From Alphaproteobacteria bacterium (GTDB taxonomy: Bacteria; Pseudomonadota; Alphaproteobacteria; Sphingomonadales; Sphingomonadaceae), in NCBI GenBank assembly GCA_030430365.1, contig JAUIFP010000018.1:1-44469 (forward strand): 44,469 nt of DNA, given 5' to 3'. Below the pieces are notes generated by a model, which was given only the letters and a program-made list of their open reading frames with translations, ran no database searches and was not told the origin of the DNA. This document shows positions 9,751 to 18,194 of the stretch, piece by piece (the first letter of the stretch is position 1; every line of letters starts with the position of its first letter). Both the position numbers and the translations under genes were made by a program.

Positions 9751-10179
9751 ATGAGCCAGAGCGACAATGCAGCCGACCTTCTTCCCCTCCCCCTTCCGCC
9801 GGGAAGGGTGGAAAGAATCGTTCTGGTTTGCATACGCCGCATGGCTGCGCATGGCCTGCGCGATGCGCATGCGTCCTGGCTAGCGCTCGATACATTTGGC
9901 GTGAATTTCCGCCGTCCATTGGTGCTTCTCAGAGCCTTCCTGCTGGAACTGGCCAATGCGTCGAACCGCTCGATCAAGATCGCTCCGTGTTGCGCCATGC
10001 GAATGACACTGGACGAGGGCAAGGTGCTGGAGGCGCTTCGCCTCGGCGCCGGCGATGCGGAACTTTGCGGACAGACACTGACGGCGATCACGGGCAATAC
10101 CAGTATCGGCGAGCCGCTTTCGGCCGCCGTAGTCCTTGGGCGTGCCCTCGCCGAAACCGGACAGCCCCTGGAAGTCTAG
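9751..10179 (+). CDS. DUF6628-type protein
   Basis: A 142-residue protein matching in character the DUF6628 family, which I know mainly from sphingomonads. Visible marks are RRMAAHGLRDAHASWLALDTFGVNFRRPLVLLRAFLLEL and IAPCCAMRMTLDEGKVLEAL, the latter holding a vicinal CC followed by MR-M. There is no signal peptide or membrane span. The start at 9751 is supported by GGAG seven bases upstream; earlier in-frame starts lie within the intergenic region. Divergent from the HWE kinase. Function unknown. Confidence 0.78.
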   Translation: MSQSDNAADLLPLPLPPGRVERIVLVCIRRMAAHGLRDAHASWLALDTFGVNFRRPLVLLRAFLLELANASNRSIKIAPCCAMRMTLDEGKVLEALRLGAGDAELCGQTLTAITGNTSIGEPLSAAVVLGRALAETGQPLEV

Positions 10180-10310
10180 CGCTTCTTGACTGCGATCGGC
10201 GTGGCCTGTGCAAGGCGAGAATAATATAACAATTTGACTAATCATCCGATCGCCGTGCACACCATGCGCGGCAAGGCCACAGCCATATGTCGGCCTGCCG
10301 GGAGACGATG

Positions 10311-11186
10311 ATGAAACACCTGTTTGCACCAGCCGCGCTGCTGGCTCTGTGTGCATGCGGCACACCGCAGGCTTCAGAGGAGGGCCAAGAAATGTCGCTG
10401 ACCGAAAGTTCACGCGAGGTCGTCAAGGACTTGGCACGGCTGCGGATGGAAGGCGAAGCCTACGAGGCGCATGAGCTCTACGATCTGCCCAGCCGGATGG
10501 AGCACAATCCTTGGATTGCCGACGGCCGGGACGGAGACAAGGACTATATCGAGGCGCGCCAGGAATCGGCGCCCGAGAGATACGATTCGGTCGATCGCTA
10601 TGTGAACGTCACCCACAATATTCTGGCCGATGGAGACTTGGTGGCGATCAAGTCTCATGTCTTCACCAATGCAGAAGATGCAGGACGGCTATTCGTCGAC
10701 ATCTGGCGCCTGGAAGGCGGGAAGATCGCCGAACATTGGGACGTCATCCAGCCGATCGAAAAAGAAGGCGCCAATCCCCGGTCCGTCGGCTGCGGCGTTG
10801 GCACCACATATGAATCCGCAAAGGCTGCGGGCAAGACCTATCTCAATCCCACTTGCGGAGATCCGGACCAGAGCGCCGACAGCGAAGCGAACCGTAAGCT
10901 GGTGCTCGAAAGCATGGAAGCCCATGGCGCGCTGGAGAACTCCGAAATCGGCCGCGTGATCGCGGACGGCAATTTCGTGCTGGTGCATCGCCGTGTCTCG
11001 AACGAGGCCGACCCGATCGGCGTCGCCCGTGTGGATTTGTTCAAGGTCACAGACGGCCAGATCACCGATCAATGGGACGTGGTTCAGAAGATCCCCGAAT
11101 TCAGCGTATCGGGCCGCTCAATGGTGGTCGGTCCGCTCGAAGAAGGACGCCACCAGGGCGAGCCTTACAGTCTGATCGACAATTAA
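10311..11186 (+). CDS. Lipoprotein with two SnoaL/NTF2-like domains
   Basis: A 291-residue predicted lipoprotein (lipobox LCAC, Cys at about 17). The mature protein contains two related SnoaL-like units. The first ends with VNVTHNILADGDLVAIKSH...FVDIWRLEGGKIAEHWDVIQPI and the second with IGRVIADGNFVLVHRRV...ARVDLFKVTDGQITDQWDVVQKIPE. Both keep the order ADG - V - H - D-W/LF-K/R - G-K/Q-I - WDV. This is the cone-shaped NTF2-like fold used by SnoaL cyclases and aldol-type enzymes, but the catalytic role of this lineage is unknown. Each copy keeps residues that line the pocket in the family. The tandem ATG ATG start has GGGAGA just upstream. Confidence 0.82.
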   Translation: MKHLFAPAALLALCACGTPQASEEGQEMSLTESSREVVKDLARLRMEGEAYEAHELYDLPSRMEHNPWIADGRDGDKDYIEARQESAPERYDSVDRYVNVTHNILADGDLVAIKSHVFTNAEDAGRLFVDIWRLEGGKIAEHWDVIQPIEKEGANPRSVGCGVGTTYESAKAAGKTYLNPTCGDPDQSADSEANRKLVLESMEAHGALENSEIGRVIADGNFVLVHRRVSNEADPIGVARVDLFKVTDGQITDQWDVVQKIPEFSVSGRSMVVGPLEEGRHQGEPYSLIDN

Positions 11187-11201
11187 GCGCGGCGCGCTGG
11201 T

Positions 11202-12410
11202 TTAGACCCCGGCTCTGACGAAGGCCTGATCGAGATCTTCGATCAGGTCTTCCGGATCCTCCAGGCCAACATTCAGGCGCAACATGCCGTCCTCGACGCC
11301 AGCAATTGCACGGCCCTCGGGCCCCATATTGTTGTGCGTGGTGCTGGCCGGGTGACACATCAGGCTCTTGGAATCGCCAATATTGTTGGAGATATCGATC
11401 AATTCCAGCGCGTTCAGCACGGCAAAGGCCTGATCGCGCCCACCATCCACCACGAAGCTGAAAATCGGGCCGAAAGCATCCATCTGCCTAGCCGCCAGAT
11501 TGTGCTGCGCGAAGCTGGGAAGGCCCGGATGCAACATTTTGGGAACCTTGCTTTCCACGAATTTGCCGACCGCGAGAGCATTCTCGCTCTGCTTGTGGGC
11601 CCGCAGATTGAGCGTTTCCAACGCCTTCAAGACGACCCAGGCGTTGAAAGGCGAGCAGATCGGGCCAGTGTTCCGCTGGAACGGCGATAGTACGCCATTG
11701 ATCCATTCATCGGTGCCACACACAGCGCCCGCCAGAACCCTGCCCTGTCCGTCCATCAGCTTGGTTGCGCTATAGGCCACGATATCGGCGCCGAATTCGA
11801 GTGGCCGCTGAAGCGCAGCGGTGGCGAAGGCATTATCGACCACGGTCTTGATGCCGTTTGCCCGCGCGAGGCCGCAAACGAATTCCAGATCGACGATGTC
11901 CATCGTCGGATTGGCGGGCGTTTCGAAGAAGAACACCTTGGTATTGGGCTGGATCGCCTTTTCCCAGGCTTCATTGTCGCGCCCGTCGATCGCCGTATGC
12001 GTGATCCCGAAGCGGTTGAGGACGTTGTCCAGGATCCAGCGGCAGGAACCGAAAGCCGCACGCCCGGCCACGACATGATCGCCGCTGCTAAGCATGCACA
12101 GCAGCGCGCTGGTCATGGCGGCCATTCCGCTTGCCTGCACCTTGCAGGCTTCGGCACCTTCCATCATCGCGATCCGCTCTTCCAGCATCGCCACTGTCGG
12201 GTTCTGGAAACGGGAATACTGCATCCCGACCTGTTCGCCGGCAAAGCGCGCAGCGACGGTCTCGGCATCGTCATATGTGTAGCCCGAGGTGAGGAACAGC
12301 GCCTCGCTCGTCTCGCCCTTGTCGCTACGCCAGGTGCCTGAACGCACTGCACGCGTGGCGGGCCGCCACTTTTCGCTGATTGAACGGTCGGTTCCGGTGG
12401 TCTTTTTCAT
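11202..12410 (-). CDS. metZ: O-succinylhomoserine sulfhydrylase
   Basis: A 402-residue PLP enzyme of the Cys/Met metabolism family that makes homocysteine from O-succinylhomoserine and sulfide, in the cytosol. The PLP lysine is K217 in SATKLMDGQGR; other marks are RFQNPTVAMLEERIA, the FFETPANPTMDIVD segment and SLMCHPASTTHNNM near the end. The DGQGR after the lysine and the overall pattern fit MetZ better than cystathionine gamma-synthase. The start at 12410 (MKKTTGTDRS) is preferred; an upstream in-frame start at 12464 adds unconserved residues. I looked for a SAM-II type riboswitch in the ~130 bases upstream and did not see one. Confidence 0.94.
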   Translation of the reverse strand: MKKTTGTDRSISEKWRPATRAVRSGTWRSDKGETSEALFLTSGYTYDDAETVAARFAGEQVGMQYSRFQNPTVAMLEERIAMMEGAEACKVQASGMAAMTSALLCMLSSGDHVVAGRAAFGSCRWILDNVLNRFGITHTAIDGRDNEAWEKAIQPNTKVFFFETPANPTMDIVDLEFVCGLARANGIKTVVDNAFATAALQRPLEFGADIVAYSATKLMDGQGRVLAGAVCGTDEWINGVLSPFQRNTGPICSPFNAWVVLKALETLNLRAHKQSENALAVGKFVESKVPKMLHPGLPSFAQHNLAARQMDAFGPIFSFVVDGGRDQAFAVLNALELIDISNNIGDSKSLMCHPASTTHNNMGPEGRAIAGVEDGMLRLNVGLEDPEDLIEDLDQAFVRAGV

Positions 12411-12543
12411 GGCGCCGTGGGCTTTAGGCGCGCAGGCCGGAGGCGGCAAGCAGCGAAAATGCACGCAGCCCCTATTGCAGATCGAACGGTAACGGCCAGT
12501 TTGGATGGCGAAGCCCGGTCAGGAAATAAAGGAGACGCCAGCC

Positions 12544-12771
12544 ATGGGGGCCAGTCCGCTCGAAATTCTCGTCAAAGACTATAGCTGGATCCACACCGGG
12601 CTCGGCCTGATCGGCAATCTGTTCTTCTTTATCGGCAGCATATTGTTCCTGCCGTCTTTCGACCAATTGCAGAGCCAGGGCGTCTGGCTGTTCATCGCCG
12701 GTTCGCTGCTGATGCTCATTGGTTCGCTCGGCGATGCGGCAGTAAAGGCCTACGATAACAAGGGGGTCTAG
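12544..12771 (+). CDS. YrhK-domain small membrane protein
   Basis: A 75-residue protein with two predicted membrane spans (about 15-34 and 44-63) and the YrhK-like pattern GLIGNLFFFIGSILFLP...QGVWLFIAGSLLMLIGSLGD. The start at 12544 has GGAGA nine bases upstream; an in-frame ATG at 12505 is possible but has no ribosome site. The family has no assigned function. It is divergent from metZ and lies 60 bases before the mannosyltransferase gene, so it may be co-transcribed with it. Confidence 0.8.
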   Translation: MGASPLEILVKDYSWIHTGLGLIGNLFFFIGSILFLPSFDQLQSQGVWLFIAGSLLMLIGSLGDAAVKAYDNKGV

Positions 12772-12831
12772 CTCCATCTCTGCGCTTGGCGCTTGCCACC
12801 CGGCACGGCGCCCCATATCCCACTCTTCGCG

Positions 12832-14115
12832 ATGAGCACTTCGCCCTCCCAAATCCGCGATCCTGTAGGATGGAGCGGCGCAATCGCTTTCGCTTATCTG
12901 GCATTGGTGATGGTGCGGCTGGCGATACCGAGCCAGCCCTATTTCGACGAAGTGCATTATCTGCCTGCGGCCCGCGTCCTGCTGGAATTCTCACACATCA
13001 CCAATCAGGAACATCCCATGTTCGGCAAGGTGCTGATCGCACTGGGCATGACGCTGTTTGGAGACAATCCCACGGGCTGGCGCATCTTGCCCGCCTTTTT
13101 CGGGGCACTTACCCTGTTCGCATTCATGCGGGCCTTGTGGTTTGCCAGTGCCTCTCGCTTGGCGGCGCTGGCGGGCGGCGTCTTGCTGGCAACGGACTTC
13201 CTGCTTTTCGTGCATTCTCGCATCGCCATGCTCGATATCTTCATGGTGAGCTTCACCATGATTGCCTTGTGGATGTGCGCCGGTGCGGTGCGTGTGCCTG
13301 AAGAGGCCCGCTGGCGCCTGGCGATTGCGGGCATTGCGATTGGCCTGGCGATCGGAACGAAATGGAACGCTGCGCCCGTGGCCATGGTGCCGGGGATCGC
13401 CTTCCTTCTCGCCCGCCTCTACTCCGCCAGGCTGAAGGCCTTCTTCACCAGGAGCGGCGCCCCGATAAACGGCATTTCCCTGGCAGAGGCGGCACTGTGG
13501 CTCGGCATCGTGCCGCTGCTCACTTATGCGCTGACTTACTTGCCGGTATTCTTTTACGAGCGGAATCCGCTGACGCTGGGCACGTTCGCCGATTATCAGA
13601 TGCGGATGCTGGAGCTGCAGGAATCAACTGTAGAGCCCCATCCCTATATGAGCTGGTGGCCCGAATGGGTGCTCAATTGGCGAGCGATTTGGTATCTCTA
13701 TGAAGAGGTCGACGGCGCGCAGCGCGGCGTGTTGCTGATCGGAAATCCGCTAACCATGCTGATCGGCTTGGCGGCCTTGGCTTGGTGCGGTTTCGTGGGC
13801 CTGACGCAGCGCCGCTGGGCCGAACTGTCGGCAGCGGCGCTCTACACAGTCAGCCTGGGAATGTGGATGGTCACGCCCAAGCCGGTGCAATTCTATTACC
13901 ATTATTTCCTGCCAAGCACCTTCCTTATCGCCGCCTTGGCGCTGGCCCTTGCCGCACTGTGGCAGAGGGGCGGCTGGCCGGGCAAATTGGCTTCCACAGG
14001 CGCGCTGGCGGCAAGCTGTGCCGTTTTTGCCTGGTTCTACCCGATCCTGTCCGCCGCCCCTCTCGATGGGCCACAGGCGTTCCAGCACTGGATGTGGCTG
14101 GATCGCTGGAGATAG
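12832..14115 (+). CDS. GT39 protein O-mannosyltransferase-like membrane glycosyltransferase
   Basis: A 427-residue polytopic inner-membrane protein of the PMT/GT39 family, which transfers mannose from a polyprenyl-phosphate donor. The catalytic loop-1 acidic pair is visible in QPYFDEVHYLPAA, followed by the NQEHPMFGKVLIALGM segment equivalent to the HPPxGK motif of the family. About ten hydrophobic spans follow, with the PHPYMSWWPEWVLNWR loop typical of bacterial members. The start at 12832 is an ATG; an in-frame TTG upstream is less likely. The DPM1-GtrA fusion lies close by on the opposite strand and could supply the polyprenyl-phosphate-mannose. The acceptor, protein or envelope glycan, is unknown. 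Confidence 0.87.
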   Translation: MSTSPSQIRDPVGWSGAIAFAYLALVMVRLAIPSQPYFDEVHYLPAARVLLEFSHITNQEHPMFGKVLIALGMTLFGDNPTGWRILPAFFGALTLFAFMRALWFASASRLAALAGGVLLATDFLLFVHSRIAMLDIFMVSFTMIALWMCAGAVRVPEEARWRLAIAGIAIGLAIGTKWNAAPVAMVPGIAFLLARLYSARLKAFFTRSGAPINGISLAEAALWLGIVPLLTYALTYLPVFFYERNPLTLGTFADYQMRMLELQESTVEPHPYMSWWPEWVLNWRAIWYLYEEVDGAQRGVLLIGNPLTMLIGLAALAWCGFVGLTQRRWAELSAAALYTVSLGMWMVTPKPVQFYYHYFLPSTFLIAALALALAALWQRGGWPGKLASTGALAASCAVFAWFYPILSAAPLDGPQAFQHWMWLDRWR

Positions 14116-14138
14116 CCGCGCCGGGCGCTCAGGCTATC
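14111..14138. terminator. Candidate bidirectional terminator hairpin
   Basis: The stem GATAGCC / GGCTATC sits between the convergent GT39 and PLDc_N genes and overlaps both stop codons. The loop is 14 bases and the flanking T-runs are short, so this is a weak call. Confidence 0.35.
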
Positions 14139-14311
14139 GCTTTGCGTCCCTTGGGACCCGCAAACAGCCAAACGAGGAATCCGATCAGCGGGAAGATGAT
14201 AATCCCGATCGACCAGAGGATTTTCGCGCCGCCTGACGCGGAGCTTTGCAGAACGCTCAGGATCGCCCAGATATCGAGAACAAGCAGAATAACGCCAAAG
14301 ATCATTTCCAT
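14129..14311 (-). CDS. PLDc_N-type small membrane protein
   Basis: A 60-residue protein with two hydrophobic spans (about 3-22 and 30-50) and the pattern of the phospholipase-D N-terminal (PLDc_N) domain: VLDIWAILSVLQS and ILWSIGIIIFPLIGFLVWLFAGPKGR. Such stand-alone domains are common in bacteria and are membrane proteins of unknown role. A GAAGG ribosome site lies about nine bases before the ATG. No cardiolipin synthase part is attached or adjacent. Confidence 0.82.
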   Translation of the reverse strand: MEMIFGVILLVLDIWAILSVLQSSASGGAKILWSIGIIIFPLIGFLVWLFAGPKGRKAIA

Positions 14312-14399
14312 TGCAAATCGCCTTCATTTGGTTGGTCAGCCCGCTCTCAATTGGCGAGCCCATATCCAACCAACCGGCCCGGCATGCAGAAGTTCCGAT

Positions 14400-15500
14400 C
14401 TAGTTGAAGCGGCCCCAGACGAAACGGCTGGACAGCGCGTAGTTCCACACCGATCCGATCAGGATGCCGACCAGCGCCGCTCCCGCCCAATGGACGCCTC
14501 GCGCCGCCAGCAAGCTGGCAACCGCGACATTGGCCAGGGCACCGATGAAACATGTTCCGCAAAAGCCCAGCCAGCCGCGCATGAGCGCATACGCGCCGGT
14601 GAGCCGCTGATCCCCGTAGGTGAGCCAGTTGTTGAGCCAGAAGTTGAAGCTCATCGCCACCAGGACGGCGCTGGTCTGGGCCAGCGCAAAGCCTTCGCCG
14701 GCCGCGACGTAGAGCAGCGCCAGTACCGCCATATGGACCACAACACCCAGCGCACCGACGGTTCCGAACAGCGCGTAACGCGTCGGGACGATCGAGCCGA
14801 AATAGCGTTCGTAAAGCCCGACGAGGAAATCGAACGCCACGGCGCGGTCCAGCTTGCTTTGACCTGCGCGCCGGGCGGCGAACTGCAGCGGGAACTCCCG
14901 GATTCTCAGCCGCGGTTTGGCGGTGGCCAGAATGTCGAGCAGCACCTTGAAGCCGATGCCCGAAAGACGCGGTGCCTGCCGCCGCAACTGCTCGGTCTTG
15001 AGCAGGAAATAACCGCTCATCGCATCGGAAAGGTCGGCGCCCGTAAGCCTTCGGGCCAGGCGGTTCGCCAGCCGGGACTGGCCTTCGCGGTGCGAACCCT
15101 CCAGCCCCCGGGCGCTTGCCCCTTCGATGAAACGGCTCGCCACCGCGATATCCGCTTCACCGTTTTCGACCGCTTCCAGCATCGCCGGCAACAAGGCGGG
15201 ATCGTGCTGGTGGTCGGCATCCATCACCGCGGCAAACGGCGCTGCGGTGGCGCACATCCCCTCGATGGCTGCCGAGGCGAGACCGCGCCTCCCGATACGC
15301 TCGATCACCCGGATGCGCGGATCGGCCAACGAAAGCGCACGCACTTCGTCTGCAGTGCCGTCGGCGCTGTGATCGTCGACCACGATCGCTTCCCAGCCCT
15401 CCGGCCCGATGGCATCTTCCAGCCGCTCGACCAAAGGGGCGATATTTCCGGACTCGTTGAGAGTGGGCAGAATGATCGCAAGGCGAAGCGGCTTGGGCAT
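14400..15500 (-). CDS. Polyprenyl-phosphate mannosyltransferase fused to GtrA
   Basis: A 366-residue fusion. Residues about 5-225 are a GT2 domain of the dolichol-phosphate-mannose synthase type: RLAIILPTLNESGNIAPLVERL, the IVVDDHSADGTADEV nucleotide-binding region, and the MDADHQHDPALLPAML DxD/QHPP-like motif. Residues about 240-360 are a GtrA domain with four hydrophobic spans, including YALFGTVGALGVVVHMAVL and NFWLNNWLTYGD. It should make polyprenyl-phosphate-linked mannose or a similar sugar and may help move it across the membrane. Start taken at MPKPLRLAI, directly after a run of eight A residues, with the leuB stop only ten bases upstream. Confidence 0.9.
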   Translation of the reverse strand: MPKPLRLAIILPTLNESGNIAPLVERLEDAIGPEGWEAIVVDDHSADGTADEVRALSLADPRIRVIERIGRRGLASAAIEGMCATAAPFAAVMDADHQHDPALLPAMLEAVENGEADIAVASRFIEGASARGLEGSHREGQSRLANRLARRLTGADLSDAMSGYFLLKTEQLRRQAPRLSGIGFKVLLDILATAKPRLRIREFPLQFAARRAGQSKLDRAVAFDFLVGLYERYFGSIVPTRYALFGTVGALGVVVHMAVLALLYVAAGEGFALAQTSAVLVAMSFNFWLNNWLTYGDQRLTGAYALMRGWLGFCGTCFIGALANVAVASLLAARGVHWAGAALVGILIGSVWNYALSSRFVWGRFN

Positions 15501-15510
15501 TTTTTTTGCG

Positions 15511-16569
15511 CTAGAGCCGCTCCAGCACCGCGGCTCCGATCTCGGCCGTGCCCGCGCTGCCCCCCAAATCGCCACCCTTGACGCCATCCGCCAGCGCCTT
15601 GGCCACGGCTGCTTCGATGCGCGCAGCTTCTTCTTCGAGCGAGAAGGAATGGCGCAGCATCATCGCAAGCGAGAGGATCATCGCCATCGGGTTAGCCTTG
15701 CCCTGCCCGGCGATGTCCGGCGCGCTGCCATGGATCGGCTCGAACAGGCCCTTGGTTCCGAATGCGGTCTGCGTTTCGCCCAGCGACGCGCTGGCGAGCA
15801 GGCCAATCGAACCGACGCACATGCTCGCCTGGTCGGAAAGAATGTCGCCGAACAAATTGCCGGTGACCACGACATCGAATTGCCCCGGGCTGCGCACCAG
15901 CTGCATCGCTGCGTTGTCGACATACATATGGCTGAGTTCGACATCCGGATATTCGGCAGAGACTTCCACCACCACGTCGCGCCACAGCTGGCTGGTTTCC
16001 AGCACATTCGCCTTGTCGACGCTGCACAGCTTGCCCTTGCGGCCTTGCGCGGCGCGAAAGGCGATATGGGCGATGCGGCGGACTTCATCCTCGGCATAGG
16101 ACATGAAGTCATAGCCCTGCCTGCGTCCATCATCGAGCGTGCGCATCCCCTTCTCGCCAAAATAAACGTCGCCATTCAGTTCCCGCACGATCAGCAAGTC
16201 GATCTGCCGTGCGACTTCGGGACGCAAGGCGGAGAGGTCTTCAAGGCCTGGAAATAGCGTTGCTGGGCGCAGATTTGCGAAAAGGGTCAAGGCCTGGCGC
16301 AATCCCAGAATGGCCTGTTCCGGGCGCAGATGGCGCTCCAGATTGTCGCAATCGGGATCGCCCACGGATCCGAACAGCACGGCATCCGCCTGTTGAGCCA
16401 TTTCGAGCGTTTCGGGCGGCAGCGGGTGTCCGTGCTTCTTGTATCCGGCACCGCCGACATCGCCATGCCACAAGGTCACTTCCGGCAGCTTCAATGCATC
16501 GAGCACGGCCAACGCCTGCTCCATGATTTCCGGCCCGATGCCGTCGCCCGCCAGTACCGCAATTTCCAT
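15511..16569 (-). CDS. leuB: 3-isopropylmalate dehydrogenase
   Basis: A 352-residue NAD-dependent beta-decarboxylating dehydrogenase of leucine biosynthesis, cytosolic. Marks in order: [18 protein letters not shown], the substrate-binding arginines in [26 protein letters not shown], the [15 protein letters not shown] catalytic lysine region, [27 protein letters not shown] with the metal-binding aspartates, and [19 protein letters not shown]. Length is normal. ATG at 16569 has GGGGACA upstream. The GT2-GtrA gene follows ten bases downstream and is probably co-transcribed; recO lies just upstream on the same strand. leuC and leuD are not in the window. Confidence 0.96.
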   Translation of the reverse strand: MEIAVLAGDGIGPEIMEQALAVLDALKLPEVTLWHGDVGGAGYKKHGHPLPPETLEMAQQADAVLFGSVGDPDCDNLERHLRPEQAILGLRQALTLFANLRPATLFPGLEDLSALRPEVARQIDLLIVRELNGDVYFGEKGMRTLDDGRRQGYDFMSYAEDEVRRIAHIAFRAAQGRKGKLCSVDKANVLETSQLWRDVVVEVSAEYPDVELSHMYVDNAAMQLVRSPGQFDVVVTGNLFGDILSDQASMCVGSIGLLASASLGETQTAFGTKGLFEPIHGSAPDIAGQGKANPMAMILSLAMMLRHSFSLEEEAARIEAAVAKALADGVKGGDLGGSAGTAEIGAAVLERL

Positions 16570-16581
16570 TTGTGTCCCCTG

Positions 16582-17184
16582 TCATTCGGCCATGCGCCCC
16601 AGTCGTTGCCGGAGCATTGCGCGGGCCGCCATAACATCGCCGCGACGGTCGGCAAGCAGGTAGCGTTCAAGCGGCGCCGAAAGTGCATCGAAAGCGGCCA
16701 AGGCATCGCCGAGTTCGGGCCCCTTCGGCCTGCCTCCGCCGCCAAACCCCAGTTCACGCAGCACAAGCACCTCATAGGCGACCATCGCACCTGCCCAGCC
16801 CCTGGCCGAAGGCGCGTGGCAAATCGCGCTGAGAAGCGCCGCTAATGCCTCGTAGAGCGCGGGATAGGCATGGCGTTCCGGCAGCGCCGTGGCCGTCAGC
16901 GCGCAAGCCCAGCCGATGGCCGATGCCGGCAGCGGCTCATTCAGCCAGGGGCCCCTGCTCTCGACCAGTTCAAGCCGTGCGAAGGGCAACTGACTTTCGG
17001 AGCGGGAGCGCAGCTCCACATCGACGAGATTTCCGGGAATCACGACCGGGCGGAGATTTCGCCCCCGTCCGCCCGCGACATAGCCTGCAACCAGCCCGTG
17101 ATCCGCCGTGAGCAGCCGCGCAATAATCGCCGTCTCGCCATGCTGGCGGGCGGCGCAAAGGATCGCAGGGGCACGGATATGCAT
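16582..17184 (-). CDS. recO: DNA repair protein RecO
   Basis: A 200-residue RecO protein that helps load RecA onto SSB-coated gaps in the RecFOR pathway. The N-terminal OB fold is seen in PAILCAARQHGETAIIARLLTADHGLVAGYVAGGRGR, followed by the helical C-terminal domain. The four-cysteine zinc site present in some RecO proteins is absent; the residue count is on the short side for the family. The gene ends 12 bases before leuB begins on the same strand, so they are likely one transcription unit. Confidence 0.92.
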   Translation of the reverse strand: MHIRAPAILCAARQHGETAIIARLLTADHGLVAGYVAGGRGRNLRPVVIPGNLVDVELRSRSESQLPFARLELVESRGPWLNEPLPASAIGWACALTATALPERHAYPALYEALAALLSAICHAPSARGWAGAMVAYEVLVLRELGFGGGGRPKGPELGDALAAFDALSAPLERYLLADRRGDVMAARAMLRQRLGRMAE

Positions 17185-17225
17185 GGGGACGGTGTGGCGG
17201 CTCGCCCCAAATCAGGCAAGCAGGG

Positions 17226-17471
17226 TTACTTGAGCTTCGCTTCCAGCGCCGCGACGCGCTCTGCCAGCTGCTCATTCTCTTCGCGCGCCTTGGCCGCCAT
17301 GTCTTTCACGGCGTCGAACTCTTCGCGGCTTACGAAATCGAGCCCGCCCATCGCTTCCTTCACGCGTTCTCGCGCGGTTTCGCGCGCTTCACGCGTCATT
17401 CCGGCAAAAGTGCCCGCCGCGCTGTTCATCAGCTTGACGAAATCGGAGATCATCGGGTTCTGACTTTGCAT
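17226..17471 (-). CDS. ubiK: UbiK-type accessory factor (BMFP)
   Basis: An 81-residue coiled-coil protein of the UbiK/BMFP family. The N-terminal amphipathic helix (MISDFVKLMNSAAGTFAGM) leads into a C-terminal coiled coil (FDAVKDMAAKAREENEQLAERVAALEAKL). In enterobacteria UbiK assists the soluble ubiquinone-biosynthesis complex; homologues have also been described as membrane-fusogenic. The assignment rests on the family pattern FVSREEFDAVKDMA. It lies upstream of recO on the same strand. Confidence 0.85.
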   Translation of the reverse strand: MQSQNPMISDFVKLMNSAAGTFAGMTREARETARERVKEAMGGLDFVSREEFDAVKDMAAKAREENEQLAERVAALEAKLK

Positions 17472-17536
17472 GCCGCTTATGTGATGTGCCGATATGGACT
17501 TGTCCAGCCTTGCCGGATGGAAACCCTGCCCAGCCG

Positions 17537-18091
17537 CTACATCTCGATCCGTTGGACCACGCCCGATTCATCACCGCCATCCGCTTGCGGATTGAGCTCG
17601 AGCAATTGCCAGTTGAGGATCGTGGCGAATGCCAGCCAGGCGAGATAAGGCAGCAGCAAAATTCCCGCCAACTGACGCACCCGCCAGAATGCGATGATCG
17701 TCAGGATCACGGCCACATCCAGCACCGCGATCAGAATCAGCGCCGCCTGAATTTCATGCATCGCGAAGAAGACCGGCGACCAGGCCAGATTGAGCGCGAG
17801 CTGGACGAAGAAAAGAACCAGAGCCGGACCGCGCCCCCTTGCCCCTCTTGCCGTAGCCACGACAGCCGCGGCAATCCCCATTAATACGTAGAGGATGCTC
17901 CAGGCGATCGGGAACACTGCCGCCGACGGATAGAGTTCCGGCTTTTCAAGCGATGCGAACCACAGGTTCTCTTCGCCCGATCCGGAGATTTCACCGGAAA
18001 AGAAACCAAGCAGAAGCACGACGGGGACGAGAAACAGAGCCCAGCGGGCGAAACTTGCCCAAAGCTGTGCCCGCGAGGCGAGGATGGTCAT
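17537..18091 (-). CDS. TspO/MBR-family membrane protein
   Basis: A 184-residue TspO/peripheral-benzodiazepine-receptor homologue with five hydrophobic spans. Family marks are EKPELYPSAAVFPIAWSILYVLMGIAA and QLALNLAWSPVFFAMH, with the WSPxFF and aromatic-rich helix typical of TspO. In Rhodobacter TspO acts in the outer membrane and responds to oxygen and tetrapyrroles; the role here is not known. GGAGA lies a few bases before the ATG. It has about 25 extra residues at the N-terminus before the first conserved segment. Confidence 0.88.
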   Translation of the reverse strand: MTILASRAQLWASFARWALFLVPVVLLLGFFSGEISGSGEENLWFASLEKPELYPSAAVFPIAWSILYVLMGIAAAVVATARGARGRGPALVLFFVQLALNLAWSPVFFAMHEIQAALILIAVLDVAVILTIIAFWRVRQLAGILLLPYLAWLAFATILNWQLLELNPQADGGDESGVVQRIEM

Positions 18092-18194
18092 TTGGTCTCC
18101 AGACTGATTCGCTACCGAATATTGGCGGTGTGCGCGGTACTGGGCAACGGCGGAGCGCGCTTTGTGCCCAAACAGAGACGCTTTTTTCGTCTAT

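Noticed and set aside
12411-12543. SAM-II type riboswitch before metZ
   Set aside because: Alphaproteobacterial metZ genes sometimes carry one, but the conserved pseudoknot core sequence was not found.
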